Origin: Cinclus cinclus
Lineage: Eukaryota; Chordata; Aves; Passeriformes; Cinclidae
Direction: 5' to 3'
NCBI RefSeq assembly: GCF_963662255.1
Contig: NC_085050.1
Location: 24,236,631-24,300,630, forward strand
DNA: 64,000 bases
Below the pieces are notes generated by a model that worked only from the letters and a program-made list of their open reading frames with translations, was not told the origin of the DNA and did not search any database. Of this stretch, positions 49,067-60,740 are shown one piece after another (the stretch's first letter is position 1; the number at the start of each line of letters is the position of its first letter). The position numbers were made by a program, and so were the translations under genes.

Positions 49067-51290
49067 TGTGTATTGACCAACATCAGTATTTGGATTTTTT
49101 GGGGGCTTTTTTTTTTTTTCAAAAAAACCCCTTTATCTTCATAAATTTCAAATGGACTGGGTATTTAGCACACTGACTGCCTCTACTGAAGCCCAGTAAA
49201 AGGCACAGATTCCCATGGCAGACTATTCCAGGGCATAAAAATATGAATAGCTGAAGAGAAAAAGAAGACTAAAATGAAAGAAGAAAAAGCAGCTGTCATG
49301 GGAAAATCAGAAGAATGTAAGACAATAGGAAACAATCAACCCTCCAAGTGCTTCTAATATGTAATTCTCCTGTAACTCATGGGAGCTTCCAACCAACTGT
49401 AGCCATCTCAACACCCACAAGCTTCCCTGTTCCACTGAAAGTCTCAGCTTGTGTTCTCCCTAATTGTCTGAAAACTGTAGAATAATAACTATATAGATAG
49501 GATTGGAGCTCTGTCTAGGTGAACTGGATGAAAAGTGTGACAAGAATTAGAGAATACAACTGAGGGATTCACATGACCTGTAGTTTCTCCCTTACAACAC
49601 ACTGGAATTTTTCACTGTGAAAGAAGGACAGTGTACACTGTCTAATTCCAAAACCAAATTGCTTTGTCTTAAGATGCCACTGTGGTTACCAAGTAACAGT
49701 AATGTCACTTATCTGCCACATCACTCACATGCCTCATGAGCACATGGAAAGTGGTGAAGGTTATTAAAAATATTACATACTCATGTATTAAAATACATAT
49801 CAACATAATACTCTGTTCTCCTCTAGAATTAATCAGTAAGTTTTGAGAATTTTCAGGCAGTAAAATAAAAGAAAAAAGCAACTCATAAAAATATTTATAT
49901 ACTGACAAATTAAAACTAATAGGCAGATCAAAAAATCACCTAAGCATACTTCAGGAAGTTACTTATGGGAATACTAAGAAAAAGCAGGAAGGCAAAACAA
50001 ACCTCCAAATTCAACTGCAAGGTTTACTAGGAAAGTTCAAGATGCTGTCTGCATCTAAAATATATAATCCCAGATGGAAACAAAGCTCTCAGTATTATTG
50101 TAACTTTGGACTAAGTAAAACTAGAATTTTATCCACTGGAGGATAAATCATGTTTGAATAGTTGGTAGAGACTGAACAGGTAGAGACTAGGAAGCCAAAG
50201 ATTAAAAAAGACAGAAAGTAAATGCTAAACCTGTCTAAGAGGCATTAAATTTGCAAAAGAAAGAATGGGTATTTTGGACCAGGAAAAAGCAAGCAAGGAC
50301 CATAAAGGCAAACCTGGGATGCCAAAGTATGTCAAACTGGTCTGCATCAGTTCAGGCTAGACTTATTCCAGGTACAGTCCTTCAAGTTATTAAAATGTTG
50401 TCAAAATATGTTAAAGCCAACTAACTAACTGAATAGGAGAACAATTAGTTCTAGAAAGATTAAGAAAACAATTGGTGAATGAAGTTGCTTCTAGAAAACT
50501 ATTAGAAGTTTTTTTTTTTTTAAAGTGGCCTTTTAGGGGACTGAAAAGTAGTACAGGTATCAGGAATAACCCTGGAAATTATAAGAAGACAAGAAGTCCT
50601 CTTTACTTTAGCTAAACCACTTAAAATTACCATAAGTTGTAAAACATCTCTTCTGACACAACTGTGGAGTTAGTTCTATAGAACATGTATGGAGATTAAC
50701 CCTTCTAAATGTGTATGTGTATATTTGTATGCTCACAGTAATAATTTGAAATCTGTAAGAACTCAGCAGCTCTTTTATGAACTCCAGCAGCCCTTACCCA
50801 TTTCAGCTGTGGCTGTCTGAACCACAGTTGTCTTCTTGGTGTTCCTGTAATGAGAAAGGAATTTATTTTCCTGTATCTGGGCTGAGATAACAGGTTTGCC
50901 ATACAGAGCTGACTATTCACAGAAACTTTTCATTTGTAAATGTAGCACACTCTGCTGCAGTATTTCAAATCTCCTAAGCTGACTTTTGTGTACTTGTCAA
51001 ATTGGAACTGCTTTCCATTCTACTAGTAAAACCACTCAATTTTTTAGTTCATCCTCTGCTCCTTCTTAGCATAACTGTCTTTCCCTTAGTATGGTAGTTC
51101 CAATTAAACACTACCCTAAATATTTTTCCTACTCTTGAAATATGTTTTTGTTTTGTTTTGGTTTTTTTTATTTACAGCAGAGTAATTATGAAAATATTGA
51201 ACAAAGAGTAAAAACATGCTTGATTGTATTTAAAAAGAAGAGGTGATAACAACAGCCAAGAAAATTTACCAGATGGTTCTTTTAATAAAT
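49067..51290. other. Intergenic between CR1 and the presumed 3' UTR
   Basis: AT-rich, with T and A runs at 49107-49127. Nothing coding was recognised. Confidence 0.5.
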
Positions 51291-52129
51291 ACATTAAAGT
51301 CTCTTTTATTTTTCTTCATTTTTAGCAACTAACATAACAAAAACTTTCAGACCATCAAACCAGTTTTCACAATCTGCCATAAATTTGCATTTCACTGAAA
51401 TAATCCTGACAAGCACTAATAGATGAACATTGTTGGTGCAATAATAAAACAATATAAAGGCATATTTACACCATCCTTACATACAGAACACTGTACACAC
51501 AAAAAAATCACAGATCCAGAACAAAGTAAATTCAACCCCTTAGACATTTTATGTTTATAGGCTTGGTATCAAACAAGTAATTCTCCAAGCAACAGACAAC
51601 CTCTTGTTCCTGTGTGATTTATTTGTAATATTGTGCTCATGCAAAATAGGTATTTGCTTTATTGCATTAACATTGAGAGAATGTTGGGAATTAGTTCCAA
51701 AACCAGTTCAAGTGAATTTTAAACCCTGTTTCTCTTCATCCTTAGCAAGTATGAGTCATTTTTTAATTGGTGACATAAAACGAGGTGTTAATTGATGATT
51801 GAGATTATTATTTGTTAAGTTCCAGAACAATAATGAAGCTCAACTGACTGTGGTTTGAAAACCATCTTTCTTGACCATGCAATTTTTTTCTTTTCTATTA
51901 TTAAGTGGTTTAGATGAGACACCTTTTTAATTTTTTAAGTTTCTATCTTTATATATATATATATTTTTAAAGAAAAACATGTACTATCCAACATCCACTG
52001 TTCACAGAAAGAAATAAGCAGCAGGAATAGCTCTGGTGGCAGAGTTGGCCAGGAGGAGGACATCAGTAAGTTAGAGGCAATGTAACAAACAGCAAATGCC
52101 TCAGAGCTATGTCAGGAAAGAGTTGATCA
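51291..52129 (-). other. Probable 3' untranslated region of the 52130-52590 gene
   Basis: This AT-rich stretch follows the TAG stop on the minus strand. It contains minus-strand AATAAA hexamers at 51618-51623 and 51305-51310, the second just before a T-rich plus-strand region. The exact cleavage site cannot be read from sequence alone, so the left edge is an estimate. A short (TA)n run lies near 51951-51964. No repeat family was recognised here, which fits conserved UTR sequence. Confidence 0.4.
51305..51310 (-). terminator. Candidate polyadenylation signal AATAAA
   Basis: The plus strand reads TTTATT, giving a canonical AATAAA on the minus strand about 820 bases after the stop codon. Other AATAAA hexamers exist in the AT-rich surroundings, including 51618-51623, so this is one of several possible sites. 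Confidence 0.3.
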
Positions 52130-52633
<504 letters not shown>

Positions 52634-54400
52634 TTACACAGAAAACTGATCAGATACCATTTTGAAAAACACAGTTCAGAGTCCCAGCTGGCACAAGCTG
52701 GTGTAATTTCCTTCTAGGCTACAAAACTACACCCAATTGGTACACAAATTGAAGGTCTGATCCTCAAAAAGATTCTCACTCCTAAAAATGTTTACAGCAA
52801 GAATAACTCTGCCTGCCTTAGAATCCAGGTAATGAAGGATGCATGATGCTCACAGATTAGCTGCACTGGAAATCCCTGCACACAAGTTCAAATGAACTAG
52901 TTTACTATTACACTGCAAGAAGTTTATTATGATAAATCAGATTTTGCTGTATAAGGGAAATACTACTGTATGATTTGCAAGCTCTTCACTTGAATAAAAA
53001 CATTCCAAGTACTTAGATTTAATTTTTTTTGGAAGCTCTTAATTCACCTTCCCTGAACAGTCTACTGATACTGTGCTCTGCAGATGTCAACTCTGCAGAA
53101 GCCCTGGACAGAAAAAGGAGTATTAAACCTAGGATAACAGAGAGATTGCTCACTGTTGACAGAGTCTTCAAGGTTTTGGGGTTTTTTTAATCCTATAATG
53201 ATTTCACTGCACTTCTTACTGTCAGTTGTTACCCAGACTTGGTGCAAGCTCAGAATTCAGCTGTACACCTCCTACTGCACAGACTGGCAGGGAAAAGGAG
53301 GTTATGAAATTGTGGGTACAAGAGGCATTCTGCCACGGTAGGGGAAGCAGCCCACCAGCCTCTTGGCAGGCACTGCTCAGCAATTCATATGCCTGAAAAT
53401 CAGATCATTTATGCTTTGAAGTCTTAAGCAGAATATGAATGTGAAAATTAAGTGGTAGCCACTAAATCTGTACAAGCATCTTCAGTTTTGAAGACTTATT
53501 TCAAAACTCCAGCTGTGAAGTGAAATTATGCTATGTTGACGTCATATAAACATCACAGTCTTAATTTAGGACACTATCCAAAGATGACAGAAATATCTAT
53601 GGAGTTTAAGGAGTGTTGGACTGGACCAAAGGGAAGGATTTCGAAGATGTTTAAGGATCTAAATGAAAACCTGGAGTGGAGATTCAGTGGCAGTTGTGTG
53701 TTTGCTACAAATCCTGGAAGCATCCAAACAGGTTGGGTATCTAAATATCTTATGAAAACTAGATTACCCCTACAGTTTATCCTGACACCACCAGCATCAA
53801 TTAACTGCCTTTGACAGCACCAAAACTCAGAGTATGACAGTTTTAACTTGGGTCACTGGGACAGAGCTGCAAGATTTTTGATTCAATTAGCATTTTGTTG
53901 TTCAGAATTATAAATTAGAAATGCAATTACAATTACAAAGAATGCAGAAGCAATATGAACACCCCAGTGGTCTTTCTGACAGTGCAGTTCTGTGACTCAA
54001 AGGAACCTAAGAAGATTGCTGTATTTTACATGAGACAGGGAAAAACAAAACAAAGCAACACACGAGGAAAAATAAAGATTAGTAGAACAATAGCGGCATT
54101 CAGTGACCTGCTTTTCTTTCGTTTTAGCCAGCATCTCAGGATGCTGTGTCCCATTTCTGTAGTCCATCTAGAGAAACCCATGAATAATCAAGAACCAGAG
54201 ACAGCAATCCTACAGGGCTTGTACTAACATTATGCGGAGTGAAAAACAAGCAATTTTCTGCTTCATTATATTCAACTGAAATATTTAACATATGGCTGCA
54301 AGTGCAGGGGCTGCAGTGATTCCCTCCTCTTTCTTTCTCAGAAGTATGACCACCTTCTTAAATAGATATACATGCCTTCCTTCTATTGCTGTATCTAGAA

Positions 54401-54455
54401 TTTCATTTCATTTCATTTCATTTCATTTCATTTCATTTCATTTCATTTCATTTCA
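54401..54455. repeat. Perfect pentanucleotide microsatellite (TTTCA)11
   Basis: Eleven uninterrupted TTTCA units on the plus strand, flanked by TAGAA and TACCT. On the sense strand of the presumed gene the unit reads TGAAA. It also creates a spurious Ser-Phe-His repeat in a plus-strand open frame, which is not a gene. Perfect units suggest recent expansion and likely length polymorphism. Confidence 0.98.
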
Positions 54456-55476
54456 TACCTCAAACAATTATATGAATATGCTAAATTTAGAGTCAGCTGG
54501 CATTATGGAACTACTCTGGCTTTGCAGCATGCAATTATAAAACTGAGTTGTTAATCAGACAGTGATTTCAGTATTGTTACTCTGATTTTCAGTAACATGA
54601 TTAACATCAATATCTAATCTAGTTTACAATTTTGGCTTCTTCAAATATAACAACACACTCTATGACTAAGAAACTAAAGCTTTTTGTTTGTAGTACTCAG
54701 TAGCCTTCAAGTCTCTTTCCTGCCCATTTCTTTTGCTGCATCATCATTTATCAAGATGTTATTTCTTGCTGGCTACTTTGTACTTCTTTATTGGTACTCC
54801 TTGCTTCTCATGGGCTCAAACCCACCGTGTACTGAGGTCCTGTTTCAGAAAAGCACACTGAAATACACCTTCAAGAATATAGAAAGATCCATTTCCTGCT
54901 ATAAGATTATTCAGGAGCATGACTATAGGCAGGTATTTATATGGTTTTTTGGATCATAGTCCTGAGGTTCAGTATCTTACAGCATTGAGTTCTGTATGCT
55001 CCACTGAATCGCCTAAATTCACAATGACTTTAATCAAAACATAAGTTTCTCCCACACCTCTCCTTTTAAAAATTAACAAATCCTCCCTCACAAAGAATTC
55101 TTTTTATGCCTATGCACTGCTTTCTCAGTAGTGTGTTATTAACAGAAGCAACAGTTCAGCTAGAGGGGAGGTTTTCCTCACAGTATTTTCTGCCTGCTGA
55201 AACCCAGTAGAATTCTAAAATATATACAAAAGGATCTACAAAAGATTTGTTTAATTTTCAACATCAGGGATTATCAGATAAATTTAGCCACATTTCTAGC
55301 TCACAAAGCATCTCTCTCTTGCCCTTTGTGTTGCTACACTTTGTACCTCCTTAGCCATTCCAGAATAACACCAAAGACATTCAAGTAGTTCAGTCTACCT
55401 GAAACTACTTACTTTCCAGGAGTGCAGAACAGTTCTTAAAATCTCAGAGAAAGCATATTTTCTGCACTGTGCACGT

Positions 55477-55555
55477 AGAATCATAGGATTATTTAGGTTG
55501 GAAAAACCTTTAAGATCATCAAGTCTAACTTCTAACCTGACACTGCCAAGTCTAC
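55477..55555 (-). mobile_element. Short CR1 3' stub (about 80 bp)
   Basis: AGAATCATAGGATTATTTAG followed by TTGGAAAAACCTTTAAGATC and CTGACACTGCCAAG is the antisense CR1 3' terminus. Only the last 80 bases are present. A run of A with scattered C (55566-55590) follows. Confidence 0.9.
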
Positions 55556-55922
55556 ATATAACATAAAAAAACAAAAACAAACAAAAAAAAATCACTGACC
55601 TACAACCTGTCTCTCCTGCTCCTGCCTTTTTCAGGACCTCCACCAGCTGCTGGATCCCCAACTTGGAGAGGCTGAAGTGAGTCAGTGGATCTTGGTCCTC
55701 TCCAACTTATTCTCCTCTGCAAAGACATGTCCATTTGCCCTATCCACTGCCCAGTTCTCCTAACAGCTCCCAGGTAGCACTTCTCTTCTAGGCAGTTCCA
55801 GTAGACATTGAACTCCCCACTTCTTTTTCCTTTAATGCTCTTATATGGCTGCATCTCTCACAGAAAGTTAGAAAGTGAGCTAGCCTTTTACCTGAGCTTA
55901 CTCATCACCTCTGCTATGGTTT

Positions 55923-56494
55923 TGTCATGGTTTAACCCCAGCCAGCAGCCAAGTACCACACAGCCACTTGGTCACTACCTCCCATGAGGAGGATACAGGA
56001 AAGCATCAGAAAGGAAAAAGCAAGAGAACTCATGGGCTGACATACAGACAGTTCAATAGGGAAAGCAAAAACTGTGCACACCAGTGAAGCAAAACAAGGA
56101 ATTCATTCCCTGCATCCCATGAGCAGGCAGGTGTTCAGCCACCTCCAGGAAAGTAGGACTCCATCACATCTAACAGTGACTCAGGAAGACAAACACCATC
56201 GTTTCCAATGTCCATCCTGCTTCCTCCTCCTTCCCCCCACTTTATATCCTGAGATGATGTCACATGGTCTGGAATATCCCTTTGGCCAGTTTGGGTCACC
56301 TGTCCTGGCTGTGTCACCTCCCACACACCCCCAGTCCCCTCAGCAGTGTGAAAAGCAGGAAAGGCCTTGGCTGTGTGTAAGCCCTGCCCAGCAATAACAA
56401 AACCATCTCTATGTTGTCAACCCTGTGTTCAGCACAAATCAAAAATACAGTTCAAGCCACTGAGAGGAAAATTAACTCAGCCAAAACCAGCACA
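55923..56494 (-). mobile_element. Solo LTR of an avian ERV, about 570 bp, in the presumed intron
   Basis: The block runs from TGTCATGGTTTAACCCCAGC to AACTCAGCCAAAACCAGCACA. Both ends fit the TG...CA rule and match, from memory, one of the most abundant passerine ERVL-type LTRs. Read on the minus strand it has a TATAAA box at 56246-56241 and a degraded ATTGAA in place of ATTAAA at 56057-56052, so its transcriptional orientation is minus, the same as the terminal-exon gene. The flanking five bases (GGTTT left, GGTAG right) agree at only three positions, so a target-site duplication is decayed or absent. No internal retroviral coding region is present. Confidence 0.88.
56241..56246 (-). promoter_or_regulatory. 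TATA box of the 55923-56494 LTR
   Basis: Minus-strand TATAAA located mid-LTR, upstream of the degraded polyadenylation motif at 56057-56052. Its position agrees with the known layout of this LTR type. Confidence 0.55.
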
Positions 56495-57116
56495 GGTAGC
56501 TACTAGACTCCCAAGTCTAATCGACTTGAAAAGATATTTCAAAGACATTTCTCTGATCAGGAAGGCATATTACATTTACTTTGACTGTATTTAATCCTCA
56601 TGGGCATTACTCTCTGCACAGATTTTAGCAAACATTTCCTGAGAGAACTAATAAAAGAATCCCTTTCAATTGCTAGAAAATCTGCATGGAAAATTATCTA
56701 GAAACTTATAAACTTAATTCACTGAAGTGAAAACCTGCTTCTATCAGTTATGACTACCAAAACAGAAAGCAGAAGAAATTCTCTCTGATTTCCTGGTCAA
56801 ACAATAGTTGAGCAACAGAGCTCCAGTCAGCTAAAGAAGAGGCCAAACACCACAGCAAATCATCCAGTGACCAAAAGTACTGCTTGAAAACTGTAATCAT
56901 GTATTTACATAAATTGCTTCAGATATTTCTAAAGCAAAGTCTTAATAACTATTAAAAGGTTGTTTTTAGCTCTATCTACTGCATCAGAGAAAAATACCAC
57001 ACTGTAAACATTAAAAACATAAAATAATGATATTCTGCTTATCTATATTTCAATTTTTGTATACACTTATTTTCTTAAATATTTGTACAACAGCCTTAAA
57101 ACAAAAGAAATCATAT

Positions 57117-57745
57117 TCAAGCACTGTTACCACAGAAGAACTTTGCCAAGAGATAAGCACAGGATGGAGTGACAGAATGGCTTTGACTCCAGGCCTGGTA
57201 GAGGAAGATCTGGTTAGCACATCCTGGGTAATGCATCTGGAAAAGAATTTCTGCTGTGGCAAACTCTGTAAAGAAGCAACTTCTCATATACATATCACTG
57301 GTGAAACAAAGATCACCCCAAGTTATGGGACAGATGGACTCTCTGACCACCAACAAACACAGAACCCCCCCCACCAAATACACTTCTGTGGGTTGCTGGA
57401 ACTTGGAATCCACCACACCCCAGTGGGAACTTGAGATAAGATAAAGGTGGTACTCTTGTCCAGGTGTTACCTCAGACTGAGGGGCAGGCTAACAAGGCTT
57501 GGGGAGAAGGATGTATCACTAACAATGGATAAAGAGAATGCAGAATTTGCAGGCCAGAGGACAAGCCAACTCAGCAATGATGTTGAAGTCAGCTCTGACA
57601 GGTTAAAAGTTCTGGAAGGGGAAGATTGTGACTGCCAACTCATGGCCCACCAAACCAAAAGGAGAGAAAAACAGCATAGGACCAATTAGCATTAGAAGGG
57701 AGGAAATCATTTAACGATATGTGTATCTTAATTCGGGCAGAGACA
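57117..57745. other. GC-richer block next to the CR1, possible unclassified repeat
   Basis: This stretch contrasts with AT-rich flanks and contains many short open frames on both strands (57027-57434, 57117-57416, 57447-57689), none with a recognised protein. Wording such as GGTGTTACCTCAGACTGAGG and GCAGGCTAACAAGGCTTGGG looks repeat-like, possibly LTR-derived, but no ends, TATA or polyadenylation pair was fixed. Confidence 0.3.
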
Positions 57746-57778
57746 TCTCTCATTGGATCTTAACATGCTTGTAGCTCA

Positions 57779-58376
57779 GGAAGTCAACACTATTCCGGGC
57801 AGCATCCAAAGCAGCATGGGCAGCAGGTCCAGGGAGGGAATTGTGCCCCTCTGCTCTGGTGAGACCCCACCTGGAGTGCTGTGCCCAGTTCTTCCCCAGC
57901 ACTGGAAGAAGATGGACTTACTGAAGCAAGTCCAGAGGAGGCCTCAAGGATGATCACAGGGATGAAGCACCTCTCCTAGGAAGCCAGGCTGAGTTAGGGT
58001 TGCTCAGCCTGGAGAACTGAAGGTTCTGGGGAGATCTTTTGCAGCCTTCCAGTCCTAAAGGGACTACAAGATAGATGAAGAGGGGCTTTTTAGCGGTGCC
58101 TGGTGCGATTTGACAAGGAATAATGATTTTTAACTAAAAGAGGGTAAATTTAGACTAGATATAACAAAGAAAGCTTTTGCAACGAGGGTGATGAGGCACT
58201 GGAACAGGTTACCCAGAGATGGTGGATGCCCCATCCCTGGAAACATTTAAGGTCAGGCTGGATAGGACTCTGAGCAATTCAATGTAGTTGAAGATGTCCA
58301 ACCTTCATTGCAGGGTGGGGTTAAACTAGATGGACTTTAAAGGTCCCTTTCAATCCAAATAATTCTTTAGGATTCC
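57779..58376 (+). mobile_element. CR1 LINE 3' fragment, about 600 bp
   Basis: Plus-strand CR1 begins near GGGCAGCATCCAAAGCAGCA and includes GTGAGACCCCACCTGGAGTG, AGGCTGAGTTAGGGTTGC, CAGCCTGGAGAACTGAAGG, CATTTAAGGTCAGGCTGG and the 3' end AAAGGTCCCTTTCAATCC. ORF2 frames are broken by small indels. It opposes the strand of the presumed host gene. Confidence 0.94.
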
Positions 58377-59040
58377 CCTGTTCCTTCAGTCAAATACCTG
58401 GATTCCTGTATGCACAGTGTCAGATGCCTGAATCAATTTCCTCACTCAGCTACTTTATTCCTACAGTGTCTCAAAGATATTTTTTTTATATAATTCAGTT
58501 TATTTTTACTGCAAAATGTAAAAAGTTGTGAACATATGCATAGACTGCTGCAGTTAGCTATTTTAGTAACTACTGTGTTGAAATGAATAATGGAAAATCT
58601 TAGCTCTAGAGTACAATGGTTATAGCTGGATGCAAGACATGTAGATAAGAGTTGAAGCTGATATAAAAAGGGTTATTTGGGGAAAAAACATAACCAACAC
58701 TTTATATGTGTCCAGTGTGCCCCACCTCAATCAAGAAGGATGAAATCTGCTGAAAACATGGTATATATTACTGTTGTTTCAGAAAATATGCACAAAAGAA
58801 GTGAACTGATTTGAGTTTTATGAATTCCCTTGCTATCACTATAAAATAACGCCTGTTTATTGATTTCAGTAAAAACCTAAACCAATTTTTAAAAATCAAA
58901 CCAACAAATCCAAAATCTTGAGTCTTTCTATGATGTAATTTTAGTGAAAACAAAGTTCTTGAGGGTATTTAATTTTCATACTTTCCTGTTTCTTCAAATG
59001 CACTTAAAAAGCCAAACTCAGATCTACTTGATACAGTCTA

Positions 59041-59071
59041 TTTAATTAATGAAATAATCCAATTAATTAAA
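59041..59071. repeat. Inverted repeat, 10-base arms
   Basis: TTTAATTAAT (59041-59050) and ATTAATTAAA (59062-59071) pair across an 11-base spacer. AT-rich sequence makes chance formation easier. Confidence 0.85.
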
Positions 59072-60661
59072 ATCAGTTCCTTTGAAATTCTACATTTATA
59101 AACAAAACTAACTCCTGCATAAGCAAGAAACGTTTTGTAAATATATTTATTGAGAACTTCAACAAATGTCTTTAAGAACATTTTTTTCTTTCAAGAAAAT
59201 TCAACAAGATTCAAAAAATTGCAGCAAAATTGTTATCAAAATTACGATGTAAAATGCTGAAACAGTAAATAAATTTCATGTTTCTAGTAGATTTAATAAA
59301 AAATGAAAATAGGAGGGCAACAAGGTTTGAAAGTGACATAATATTTGATGGATCTGGAGCATAATAGCAGTGAGAACAAAGTTATTTTTATTTGTATCTG
59401 CCAAAGAAGTTATATCTAATTCAACAATATTGTTTGCAGTTTGATTCATAATTTGTGCAGTATGTGAGTTGTACATGACTTTGCTTAAATTGCAATTTTT
59501 TCCACATTGTTTCACATAGTGGAAAAATTCTTATTTTTAGAGTTTACATAGGACCTTTAGTCTGGAATACGGATATGTTAAACTCCTGAATGAACATCTC
59601 TTCCACTTGCTCTCTCAAAATTACCTTATAGACAGAGTGAATGTAAGATGAAACCTATTGTGTTTTATGATTTAATTTAGAATCTAAGAAAAAGTAACTG
59701 TAATTAATATACAATCACAGAAAAAATACTCGTCTAATCTCACATTGATGACTTACTCATCTAATATATCTAGGTTTCTTATTATCTTTCACCAAGACTG
59801 GAAGTATTACACTAAACTGAAAGCTTAGAAGAAGTCACTTGTGAAACCTGATGACAGATTATGGCTACTGTGGGAACACTTTCATTACCATAAGTTTGAG
59901 TACTTAATATCACACTTCAATGGTAAATGATTACCTTTTATGTCTAATTTCACTTTATTTATAAAAAAGATTATTTTTAAGAGCTCTGAAAGGATAGCTC
60001 TAATCCCCTGACATTTGCAGTGGCATATTATCAGTATTTCCAGTTTTAGAAGAAAATCCTGTTCTTAAGAGCTCATCTCAACACACAAATTCACTTTGAG
60101 ATCTGCACAGGACTAGCTCATCTCTTACCACTAGACCTATAGGTTAAAACTGTACCTTAATGGCTGGCACATTTTCAAGGCATTTCCTGACTCCTGCACT
60201 CTGTCCTTTTTATCAAAAGTCAAAGCTAAATCCATTCCTTGGACCTAGCAGTAAGAGTTTATATGGGTTTAACTACATACAGTTTGCCAAGAAAACTTCA
60301 CTACTGATTTTAGTTATCACAATTTACATCTGACTTAGTTCTGGGGGACAGGGGAGGAGGGAAGAAGGAAGGCCATGTCCCATTAAATGTCTGTTTTATG
60401 GCTAATATGCAGGCCAACACATGAATTAAGTGGTGTGCAGTCCTTAGCTGTCCCTCTGGCCATGAATGAATTTCATCCATTATGAACATAACAAACCAAC
60501 AATACTAATAACTGAATATATAGTGTGAGAAACATCTAAGTGCTCTTGACAACCTCTGCTCTAGACAGCTTGCACTTCTGGGAAAAATTGAAGAGCTCAG
60601 CATAAAAATTTCTGTGGAATAAAATTTTGTGGAATCTGTGTAGCATCAAATTGCTTGAAGT

Positions 60662-60740
60662 AAAAAAAAAACAAACAAACAAAAAAAACCCAAACAAACA
60701 AAAAAAACCAAAAACAAAAAAAAAAAAAAAACAAACCAAA
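60662..60740. repeat. A-rich low-complexity tract (A/C only)
   Basis: About 80 bases made of A runs with single or triple C, such as CAAACAAACAAA and AAACCCAAAC, on the plus strand. On the minus strand it gives a false Phe/Cys-rich frame at 60536-60790. Confidence 0.9.

Noticed and set aside
54292..54540. Frame with Ser-Phe-His-Phe-Ile repeats
   Set aside because: Direct translation of the (TTTCA)11 microsatellite.
56074..56397. 107-codon plus-strand frame
   Set aside because: Lies inside the 55923-56494 solo LTR and is antisense to it.
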